Assembly: GCA_031292075.1 (NCBI GenBank)
Contig: JARLHW010000040.1
Location: 99,512 to 163,511 of the forward strand
Direction of reading: 5' to 3'
DNA from: Desulfosporosinus sp.
GTDB lineage: Bacteria; Bacillota; Desulfitobacteriia; Desulfitobacteriales; Desulfitobacteriaceae
DNA: 64,000 bases
Part shown: positions 57,028 through 64,000 of the stretch, piece by piece
Layout of the letters: each line of letters starts with the position of its first letter
How positions within the stretch are numbered: the stretch's first letter is position 1
The notes under the pieces: generated by a model
Told to the model about the DNA's origin: nothing
The model's database searches: none
What the model saw: the letters and a program-made list of their open reading frames with translations, nothing else
Made by a program: the position numbers and the translations under genes

Positions 57028-57517
57028 AACGATAGTTGATAAACTGTAATTCAATGCCGAAATCTTCCTTACGTAGTAAGTTAATAACCGCTTGGAGATC
57101 ATCCTTGTTTTTACCGGTCACGCGAATCTCATCGCCCTGTATGGCACTCGCTACTTTTATTTTATTGTCTTTAAGGACCTTGTTTATGAGTTTTGACTTT
57201 TCTTGGGCAATCCCCTGGACCAGTTTAACTTCCTGCTTAACAGTATCCCCAGCAGCCTTTTGAGACTTCCCATACTCCAAAGCTCTCAAGGAAACTCCTC
57301 GCTTTACTAGTTTACTTTCCAGAATTTCCACCACGTTGGTCAACTTGAAATCATCATCGGAGATCAAAACGATCTTATCTGTCTCAAGCTTGATAGAGGA
57401 TTTGCTGTTCTTAAAATCAAACCGATTAGCGAGTTCTTTTTGAGCCTGCTGAACGGCATTCTCGACCTCCGGCATATCTACCTTAGAAACAATATCAAAT
57501 GAACAATCTTTCGCCAA
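57026..57517 (-). CDS. yajQ: YajQ-family nucleotide-binding protein
   Basis: The protein is 163 aa. Family motifs CSFDIVSKVDMPEVENAV, NRFDFKNS and AIQGDEIRVTGKNKDDLQ are visible. Members bind RNA or c-di-GMP. The TTG start has an AAGGAG about 12 bases upstream. Confidence 0.92.
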   Translation of the reverse strand: MAKDCSFDIVSKVDMPEVENAVQQAQKELANRFDFKNSKSSIKLETDKIVLISDDDFKLTNVVEILESKLVKRGVSLRALEYGKSQKAAGDTVKQEVKLVQGIAQEKSKLINKVLKDNKIKVASAIQGDEIRVTGKNKDDLQAVINLLRKEDFGIELQFINYR

Positions 57518-57547
57518 AATAAAACACTCCTTTCAACTAAAAACTAT

Positions 57548-58306
57548 CTAAAGTGATTTTAGAGTATCCGTTGTTAAAATCACATTATGAACAACTTGCC
57601 CTGACTTCCCCAAACTCGGCAATGTTTTGCCGTTTAACGTGACTGTAAGACCTCCTGCATTACCCACAGTAAGTAATTCGATTTTACTTGTCCCTTTGAC
57701 CTCTTTGTTAGTGCCCGCGGTAAACGTGCCTTGGAATGGCGGTTGTCCATCAACACTCACTTCAATCCAACAGGGTTGAAGGAAAACTAACTGTGAGGTT
57801 AGTCCATCCTGTGTAGCGGCTGCAACGTTTTCCGGATTGGGGACTACAGGGGGGCTCGGTACTGGCGCAACTGCCTCTGTTTTTGGTGCACTTGGCAAAG
57901 CCGGCGGAGAGTACGGAGTGCCTGCAACCTTTTTACCAGGCTGGTAAACATTGGCAATAGCGATAACCAGCACCAGAACAAAGACCGCCATACACCCCAA
58001 GATCACAGGCCTAACCCCTAAAGAACGAACCTTTACCAACCTTTGCGGTGCCTCAAGAACGAGTCCAGCCTCTGGAGAAATAGAATCATTGTAGAGTGCG
58101 ATAATTTCATCCGGGTTTAAGCCCAGTTGTTTGGCGTAAGTTCGTAGGTACCCCTTAATATAAGTTGTGCCGGGGAGTATCCCATAATCCTCCTCCTCAA
58201 GAGCCTGAATATAGCGAACGCGGATCTTCGTCGTTTCCTCAGTTTCCATGTAACTCCATTTTTTTTCATTCCGAGCGGCCCGGAGCATTTGTCCTTCTCC
58301 TGCCAT
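57548..58306 (-). CDS. RodZ-like helix-turn-helix membrane protein
   Basis: The protein is 252 aa. An N-terminal HTH (RAARNEKKWSYMETEETT, then DYGILPGTTYIKGYLRTYAKQL) precedes one TM helix (VILGCMAVFVLVLVIAIANV), a Pro-rich linker and an extracellular DUF4115-like domain. RodZ proteins help shape cells with MreB. Bacillus YmfM sits in the same neighbourhood. AAGGAGGTTGTATCA lies before the ATG. Confidence 0.9.
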   Translation of the reverse strand: MAGEGQMLRAARNEKKWSYMETEETTKIRVRYIQALEEEDYGILPGTTYIKGYLRTYAKQLGLNPDEIIALYNDSISPEAGLVLEAPQRLVKVRSLGVRPVILGCMAVFVLVLVIAIANVYQPGKKVAGTPYSPPALPSAPKTEAVAPVPSPPVVPNPENVAAATQDGLTSQLVFLQPCWIEVSVDGQPPFQGTFTAGTNKEVKGTSKIELLTVGNAGGLTVTLNGKTLPSLGKSGQVVHNVILTTDTLKSL

Positions 58307-58380
58307 TGATACAACCTCCTTGTTTCATTAAGTCAAATCGAATGCCGCAAAATTCAAACTGTTATCCGAGTAATCATCGA

Positions 58381-59463
58381 TTATTTTGCTGAATATAGTA
58401 CTCCACATAAAGCGGATTTTCCGCCTGGTTGGGCTACTTTTTCGTCAAGATAGCGTTCCAACTCCCTTAAGGCCTGCGCAGGCTGTTCATAGTTCAAATA
58501 AAACGCGTACTCCGAGCTCGGTCCATTCGGATAAGCATAAAGTTTGTCATAATACTCAATGAGCAGTCGCTCTGTGAATACATCCAGACAGCCTCCGTCC
58601 AACAAAGTCCGTAATTCTTGAACTCTGACATGGCCCAAGGTTTTAATCAGCCTCTCTAAAGCCGTTCCAATTTCCTGAAGCGCATTAGGTACCGAGGTAT
58701 ATTCTTTTAACAAACGTTGAACTCTGTTCTGTAGGGAGTCATAATGAAGAATTTGGATTCCTTCTTGCATGGCTGTATAGAAACTAGTCGACAAGCTAAC
58801 CCTTCCGATTCGTTTGCTCTCACATTCTACAATAATATAAGGCCATTCTCTTAACGCTGCGAGTTCCTCATACAATAATCCTTCGAACTTTTTTTGGGAG
58901 GGCGGACTCCCTAGACCCACTGCACCAAAGACTGACCCTCTATTATTAGCGAGTTTCTCGAGGTCGATCGCAGGATAACCATCAGCTCGCAACTCTTGCA
59001 AAAGTTCAGTTTTTCCAACCCCAGTATTTCCTCGCAAAACTACAACCTGAAACGGAAGTTTTGCTTCATAATAATCTACTACTTGATTGCGATAGGCCTT
59101 ATACCCACCTTGTAAACGGTGAACAGGAATGCCCATTAAATCTACAACCGCTGCCAGAGACTTGCTCCGCATTCCACCTCTCCAACAAAAAAGAACCAGC
59201 GGACCTTTTTTCGAAAGCTCCTCAACCTTTTTAATTATGTCCGGAAGTTTGGGGCTAACTATACGCAAACCCAGTTCACGAGCCAAGCTCGGTGAAGTCT
59301 GGGTATAAGTGGTGCCAACTTCAACACGTTCTTCATTATTGAAAAGAGGAATATTTACAGACCCCGGAATCGTTGCTTCAGCGAATTCCCCCTCAGAACG
59401 CACATCGACAAGGATCGGATCCGCTAAGTTTTTAAGTTCTTCTATAGTTATTTCCGTAATCAT
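58381..59463 (-). CDS. selU: tRNA 2-selenouridine synthase
   Basis: The protein is 360 aa. The rhodanese domain (ILVDVRSEGEFAEATIPGS, then CWRGGMRSKSLA with the catalytic Cys) is joined to a P-loop domain (VVLRGNTGVGKTELLQEL). It replaces sulfur by selenium in wobble uridines, needing selenophosphate. This suggests the organism uses selenium. No selD is in the window. Confidence 0.93.
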   Translation of the reverse strand: MITEITIEELKNLADPILVDVRSEGEFAEATIPGSVNIPLFNNEERVEVGTTYTQTSPSLARELGLRIVSPKLPDIIKKVEELSKKGPLVLFCWRGGMRSKSLAAVVDLMGIPVHRLQGGYKAYRNQVVDYYEAKLPFQVVVLRGNTGVGKTELLQELRADGYPAIDLEKLANNRGSVFGAVGLGSPPSQKKFEGLLYEELAALREWPYIIVECESKRIGRVSLSTSFYTAMQEGIQILHYDSLQNRVQRLLKEYTSVPNALQEIGTALERLIKTLGHVRVQELRTLLDGGCLDVFTERLLIEYYDKLYAYPNGPSSEYAFYLNYEQPAQALRELERYLDEKVAQPGGKSALCGVLYSAK

Positions 59464-59530
59464 CCTTAATTCCTTCCAACTTGGTTCTGTTCTACACTAC
59501 TATCATAAATCCTGCGGAAGGATAAAGCAA

Positions 59531-61900
59531 CTAATGCGCAATTTCATCGTCATTCTGACCAAATTTCAGTTCCAATTGTCCTCTTGTCATGAGGACCTCG
59601 CGAGGCTTAGAACCTTCATACCCTCCCACAACTCCTTTTTCCTCGAGAAAATCCATTAAGCGAGCAGCTCTTGTATACCCAATTCGTAAGCGGCGTTGTA
59701 AAAGAGATACCGAAGCCGATCCGCTTTCTATGAAAAGCTTGGCAGCCTCATAAAAGTGCTCATCTTCTACCTCTTCTTTTTTCACGCTTCCTCTATCTAG
59801 GTTTGGAATTTCTTGGTACTCAGGCTTCGCCTGATTTTGCAGAAAGTTTACAACGTTTTCCACTTCTTTATCGCCTAAATAACAGCCCTGTACCCGCATC
59901 GGTTTACTCGCCCCCATAGGATAATAAAGCATATCTCCACGACCTAGAAGTTTCTCTGCCCCATTCATATCCAGAATGGTCCTTGAGTCTGTTTGAGACG
60001 AAACCGCAAAAGCAATTCTGGAAGGAATGTTTGCTTTAATTAAACCAGTAATCACATCAACCGATGGGCGTTGAGTTGCAACAATCAAGTGAATTCCGGC
60101 AGCACGAGCCATTTGAGCCAAGCGACAAATGGCGTCTTCAACCTCACCCGGTGCTACCATCATCAAATCGGCCAACTCATCAATAATCACCACAACATAC
60201 GGTAACGGAGGGTGCTCACCATTTTTCTCCTGCGTACGCAGAAAATTGTACCGGACGATGTCTCTTACTCCTGTTCCCGCAAACAGTTCATAACGAGTCT
60301 CCATTTCTGTCACAATCCATTGTAAAGCCCCTGCTGCTTTTCTGGGGTCTGTCACCACGGGTGCAATCAAATGTGGAATTCCGTTATAGTTAGCCAATTC
60401 TACCATTTTAGGGTCAACCAGCAAAAACTTCACTTCATCCGGGCGAGCTTTAAACAGTATGCTGTGAATCAAGGTGTTAATGCACACCGACTTTCCTGAG
60501 CCCGTGGCTCCCGCAATTAAAAGATGGGGCATTCTTGTTAAATCTGCGATCACTGGAGTCCCCGTAATATCTTTCCCCAAACACAACGCTAACTTACTAG
60601 AAACTCCTTGAAATTCCTCAGTTTCTAAAACTTCTCGAAAATGAACCATCGCAACTTCCTTATTCGGCACCTCGATACCTACAACCGATTTCCCCGGAAT
60701 CGGTGCCTCGATACGAACAGCAGCAGACGCCAAACTTAAAGCGATATCATCTGCTAAATTTGTAATTTTACTAACTTTTACGCCCGGAGCCGGTTGCGCT
60801 TCGTAACGTGTAATAGCGGGTCCTTGAGTGACTTGGGTCACTTTTATCTTTACCCCAAAACTCCCTAATGTTTCTTCCAAAATTTTCACATTATCTGCTA
60901 AGTCTTTATTAAGTCTGGGATTTTTCATTTTAAAGGACTTATGTAACAACGTGACTTGAGGATGCTGATAATTTCCATCTTCGTGGGTCTGACGTGAAAT
61001 CGGTGTGCTCGTCACTTTTCCAGGGGATATCGTAGTTTCTTGCCTAACAACGGACATCTTTTCAAACCCTAACTGTCCTTTGGATAAATGTTCAGTTTCG
61101 TCAGATTTAATAGGCAGCTCGTTTTGATCTTCTAAAGTTTTGATAACCAGCGGTCGTTCTACCAGATCAGGGTCAAGCACTTGCGGAATTCCTTTTAATG
61201 GAGTACCCTTTTTCTTCAGACTGGCATCTGCTTTTAAATCCACTTGAGATTCTAGTGCTTTGTCACGGGGTTTCTCATCTTCGGAGATCTTTAAAACATC
61301 CATGAAGTTGTTCATTTGGTGTTTCAACCATTGTCCTGATTCCTTCCCAACCTGACTAACTTCTTGTACTCCCTGAATCAACGAGCGATTTACGATCAAT
61401 AACGCCCCAATCAGAGAACCCATGATTAAAACCACGTAACTACCAGAAATACCGATCGTTGTTTTTAAGAGGGTTGCAATCACTGCGCCAACTAGCCCAC
61501 CACCATGACCGAGCTGTCCCTCATTAAGCATGTCAGCTCTAGAAAAAGCCTCTATGCCCGGTAATTGAAAGTGTAGTATCCCAAGCAGGACAAGCCAGAG
61601 CAGGATCACCCCCACGGCCTTTGAGCCGAGACGGGGTGTTTGTTTGTTCATGAAAACAAGACCCCATGCACCCACCATGAGAGGTATACATACCTTTCCG
61701 TTTCCTGCTAATACTGTTAAGATTTGCTTTATTTGTCCTCCAACTATGCCACTCCGATCGGAGTAGAGCGCTACCATCCCTAAGCAAGCCATTCCAACCA
61801 CGAAAACCCCGATGACTTCATTTCGTATCGTCTCTTTTAAGGTGCTTACTTTCCTACTCGCCTTCGTTTTTATCGTGCGGCGTTTTTTGATCTTCGCCAC
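59531..61900 (-). CDS. spoIIIE: DNA translocase SpoIIIE/FtsK
   Basis: The protein is about 789 aa. Four N-terminal TM helices lead to a linker and the FtsK motor (LLIAGATGSGKSVCINTL, then YVVVIIDELADLMM) and a C-terminal gamma domain (LQRRLRIGYTRAARLMDFLEEKGVVG) that reads SRS/KOPS DNA. It pumps chromosome into the forespore or clears the septum. The GTG at 61900 follows GGAGG. Confidence 0.96.
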   Translation of the reverse strand: MAKIKKRRTIKTKASRKVSTLKETIRNEVIGVFVVGMACLGMVALYSDRSGIVGGQIKQILTVLAGNGKVCIPLMVGAWGLVFMNKQTPRLGSKAVGVILLWLVLLGILHFQLPGIEAFSRADMLNEGQLGHGGGLVGAVIATLLKTTIGISGSYVVLIMGSLIGALLIVNRSLIQGVQEVSQVGKESGQWLKHQMNNFMDVLKISEDEKPRDKALESQVDLKADASLKKKGTPLKGIPQVLDPDLVERPLVIKTLEDQNELPIKSDETEHLSKGQLGFEKMSVVRQETTISPGKVTSTPISRQTHEDGNYQHPQVTLLHKSFKMKNPRLNKDLADNVKILEETLGSFGVKIKVTQVTQGPAITRYEAQPAPGVKVSKITNLADDIALSLASAAVRIEAPIPGKSVVGIEVPNKEVAMVHFREVLETEEFQGVSSKLALCLGKDITGTPVIADLTRMPHLLIAGATGSGKSVCINTLIHSILFKARPDEVKFLLVDPKMVELANYNGIPHLIAPVVTDPRKAAGALQWIVTEMETRYELFAGTGVRDIVRYNFLRTQEKNGEHPPLPYVVVIIDELADLMMVAPGEVEDAICRLAQMARAAGIHLIVATQRPSVDVITGLIKANIPSRIAFAVSSQTDSRTILDMNGAEKLLGRGDMLYYPMGASKPMRVQGCYLGDKEVENVVNFLQNQAKPEYQEIPNLDRGSVKKEEVEDEHFYEAAKLFIESGSASVSLLQRRLRIGYTRAARLMDFLEEKGVVGGYEGSKPREVLMTRGQLELKFGQNDDEIAH

Positions 61901-62201
61901 AGAACAATCCTCCAAACATAACTTAATAATCTTCTATAAATTATAAATTCCACAAAAGAAGGCTTTTTCCTTTGTATTTGAAATTAATTCAAAAAAAAGC
62001 TGGGTTTCTCTTGAATACCGGTAAATATAAAATCCGGCAACTATACAGTATTTGGTTTGATATATTCTTGAAAAAAAATTCACGGAATGTTCACAAATAA
62101 GGTTTATGATTAGTTGAAGCTGTTCATCGTTGCCGACTAACGGCCCTCTTCGAAGTCCCAACTAAGAAAGTGAGTAGATTATAATAAATAAAATAAGTAT
62201 A

Positions 62202-62756
62202 ATGGTTAACTCCTTTAGTTTATTTATCGGTTCAGTGACCCTTTATTTCAATGTCCGCGATCAATTTTCTTGGTATCTCCTACCCTTTTTGATCATTGAT
62301 TTACTTCAATTTTACTTTTTGCTTCCCGTCTTACCCGGACGTGCTCCTTTGCTCAAAATTGCCGCTCGGCCCAGCGACATGATTGTCGCTCTCCTCAGTG
62401 CTAATTTTTGGATTTTGTGGAATGCCATTACAATATCTTTTCAAAATTTATCTATTTATCCCGATTGGGCACTCATTACTGATATCGGTCTCTTTTTTTA
62501 CGGTTTGGGATTTTTCCTCTCAACTTGGGGAATTTTAACCCTCCGTCTTTCGTTCTCTGTATTACCAGAAAAACGAAAAATCATTCATAATGGGCCTTAT
62601 CGCTACATTCCTCATCCTATTTACCTTGGCTACGCGCTCATGACACTTGGGCAGTCACTATCAACCGGTTTTATCACTTTATGGAGTGGCACCCTACTTT
62701 ATTCTCTTCTTTTTATTTGGAGAGCTTCTAAAGAAAATAAAATTTTATATTCTTAA
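62202..62756 (+). CDS. Isoprenylcysteine carboxyl methyltransferase-like membrane protein
   Basis: The protein is 184 aa with about five TM helices. The family motif NGPYRYIPHPIYLGYAL binds S-adenosylmethionine. Substrates of bacterial members are mostly unknown. No ribosome binding site precedes the ATG. A TATAAT lies 17 bases upstream, so the mRNA may have almost no leader. Confidence 0.75.
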   Translation: MVNSFSLFIGSVTLYFNVRDQFSWYLLPFLIIDLLQFYFLLPVLPGRAPLLKIAARPSDMIVALLSANFWILWNAITISFQNLSIYPDWALITDIGLFFYGLGFFLSTWGILTLRLSFSVLPEKRKIIHNGPYRYIPHPIYLGYALMTLGQSLSTGFITLWSGTLLYSLLFIWRASKENKILYS

Positions 62757-62809
62757 CTCAACCTTTCACTAAAAGAACCACATTTGCTTAATAACTTTTA
62801 TAAAACGCT

Positions 62810-62830
62810 AAAAAGCGGCTTTCGCCGCTC
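62810..62830 (-). terminator. Terminator after tepA
   Basis: Stem AGCGGC/GCCGCT with GAAA loop then TTTTTA on the minus strand. Confidence 0.8.
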
Positions 62831-62849
62831 CCATAGGTAGGACCATTGT

Positions 62850-63539
62850 CTAGACGTTTGGAGAAATCAGGCTGTTGAGTTCCTTGAAAGCTTCCTTAAC
62901 TCCACCTACTGCTTGGATTAATCCAGCGTCTACAGCTTCTTGTCCAATCAGAATTGTGCCAATATCTTGAGCTAACTCTCCGGTTTGAAACATAAAATTT
63001 TCTAATTTTTCTTTACTAATTTGTGAATGTGAATAGATAAATTGATCAATTCGTTCTTGCATTTTCCTTAAATAATCAAACTGCTGATGTCCGTTAATTA
63101 CTAGCCCAGTATACCGAATGGGGTGAATAGTCATCGTCCCGGTAGGGGCAATTAAGCTTTTCATGCAACTAACGGCAATAGGAATTCCAATACTGTGTCC
63201 GCCGCCTAAAACTAGTGAAACAGAGGGCTTACTTATACTACCTAACATTTCGGCTATCGCCAATCCAGCCTCAACATCTCCGCCAGCAGTATTAAGAATG
63301 ACTAAAATTCCTTCGACCTTTGGATTTTGCTCAACCGCCAACAGTTGTGGGATGACATGCTCATATTTAGTCGTCTTGGATTGAGCAGGTAGAATTTGAT
63401 GACCTTCAATCTGGCCAATAATAGACAAACAATAAATTCGTTCCGTCACATCAGGGATTTGAATTTGCCCTACTTCTTTCAGATCGGATAAGGGGGCATT
63501 ATTGTTTTCCTCCGGGGATGTTTCTTCTTCAGAATGCAC
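62850..63539 (-). CDS. tepA: ClpP-like translocation-enhancing protein TepA
   Basis: The protein is about 229 aa of the ClpP/crotonase-like S14 family. The catalytic Ser is in LGGGHSIG and the His in [26 protein letters not shown] is the substrate strand. In Bacillus TepA degrades signal peptides in protein export and lies next to spoIIIE. The GTG at 63539 was chosen because AAGGAGG lies just upstream, inside the longer ORF. Confidence 0.88.
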   Translation of the reverse strand: MHSEEETSPEENNNAPLSDLKEVGQIQIPDVTERIYCLSIIGQIEGHQILPAQSKTTKYEHVIPQLLAVEQNPKVEGILVILNTAGGDVEAGLAIAEMLGSISKPSVSLVLGGGHSIGIPIAVSCMKSLIAPTGTMTIHPIRYTGLVINGHQQFDYLRKMQERIDQFIYSHSQISKEKLENFMFQTGELAQDIGTILIGQEAVDAGLIQAVGGVKEAFKELNSLISPNV

Positions 63540-63770
63540 CAGCCAAACCTCCTTCAATGATAAACCAAGAACCCCAATCCATCAACCTTTTTTGAAAGGT
63601 CATTCTGAATTTTTATAAGTAATAGAGGTTCTCTTTTATTATGGATGCTTAGCATGAAAATCATACAAACAAGAACCCTGAAATCAGATCAAGTTCTATA
63701 TCTTTACCCCTGCAGAGTATCAACGCCAAAATCAATGTTGCTTGATCAATCATTCTTTGATATACAAAGA

Positions 63771-63813
63771 AGCACCCACTGAGATTAACTATAATCTCAG
63801 TGGGTGCTCTTAT
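63771..63813. terminator. Bidirectional terminator
   Basis: AGCACCCACTGAGATT pairs with AATCTCAGTGGGTGCT, with T-rich sequence on both sides. It ends the partial gene to the right. The region 63558-63770 shows no gene. Confidence 0.8.
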
Positions 63814-63857
63814 TTATTAGCGCACTTACAAAGGTGTCATTGCTAGTCTACTTCTTT

Positions 63858-64000
63858 CTATTTCCCTGTCAGCTGTCCTAGCTGCTGCTCAATGTGTTTA
63901 CTGACAACTGTCTCTCCGCCGAACAGGGTTGCTCCGGTCAGTTTTTTAGTCTTGAGATAGTTCACTGCTTGATCGGACAAGCTGCCATCCGCTAGAATAA
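63858..64000 (-). CDS. Partial gene: C terminus of a cell-wall-binding repeat 2-type protein
   Basis: The last 47 residues read ILADGSLSDQAVNYLKTKK, then TGATLFGGETVVSKHIEQQL and GQLTGK. This resembles the cell-wall-binding repeat 2 (PF04122) pattern. The gene continues outside the window, so the whole protein, domains and start are unknown. Confidence 0.55.
   Translation of the reverse strand, partial: ILADGSLSDQAVNYLKTKKLTGATLFGGETVVSKHIEQQLGQLTGK

Overview
The window looks like a chromosome segment of an anaerobic, endospore-forming, low-to-medium GC Firmicute, most likely a Peptococcaceae-type Clostridium (Desulfosporosinus/Desulfitobacterium-like). This is inferred from protein content, not a database search. 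The signs are SpoVS, SpoIIIE, TepA, Spo0A and Spo0E relatives, rubredoxin, a lactate-oxidation Fe-S/LUD pair, a SelU enzyme, many GTG/TTG starts and strong AGGAGG ribosome binding sites.

Layout. 1-12 kb: metabolic and regulatory genes (asparaginase, a GH18 protein, ComFB-like, Crp/Fnr regulator, Ski2-like helicase, rubredoxin, HAD hydrolase, LutB-LutC), including an unlisted 39-aa membrane protein and a structured RNA candidate between lutB and the HAD gene. 12.3-24 kb: an accessory, decaying zone that begins at tRNA-Ala(CGC). It holds an HU fragment, low-complexity surface proteins, a secreted-protein gene with a one-base frameshift, a NifX-like protein beside a dead DUF134 gene, dispersed repeats, a Spo0A paralog broken by a 5-bp duplication, two Spo0E-like genes, a metallo-beta-lactamase fragment, and two paralogous secreted proteins whose promoters share an 11-bp-periodic Pho-box-like array. 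24-38 kb: mixed genes (TPR protein, class II terpene cyclase, GNAT, PAS histidine kinase, S58 peptidase, UppP, TetR, glycerate kinase, GuaB, HD and PHP proteins). 38-64 kb: a conserved Firmicutes core block mostly on the minus strand, in the order TepA, SpoIIIE, SelU, RodZ-like, YajQ, YgiQ, PhoU, RimO, PgsA, FtsH-like, CinA, DEAD helicase, RecA, RecX, RNase Y, YmdB, SpoVS. It resembles the tepA-spoIIIE-pgsA-cinA-recA-rny-ymdB-spoVS order of Bacillus.

How it fits together. The core block combines DNA repair and competence (RecA with a LexA box, RecX, CinA), RNA turnover (RNase Y, DEAD helicase), envelope synthesis (PgsA, UppP) and sporulation (SpoIIIE, SpoVS with a SigH-like promoter). The accessory zone looks like a lineage-specific sporulation-signalling and surface-protein module that is partly degraded. 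The most interesting leads are the paired Pho-box-like secreted paralogs, the broken Spo0A paralog beside Spo0E-like genes, the two structured intergenic elements (8.8-9.1 kb and 26.9-27.0 kb), the repeat-tailed YgiQ and the compact FtsH-like protease. All identifications come from reading motifs and lengths; no search or folding program was run.
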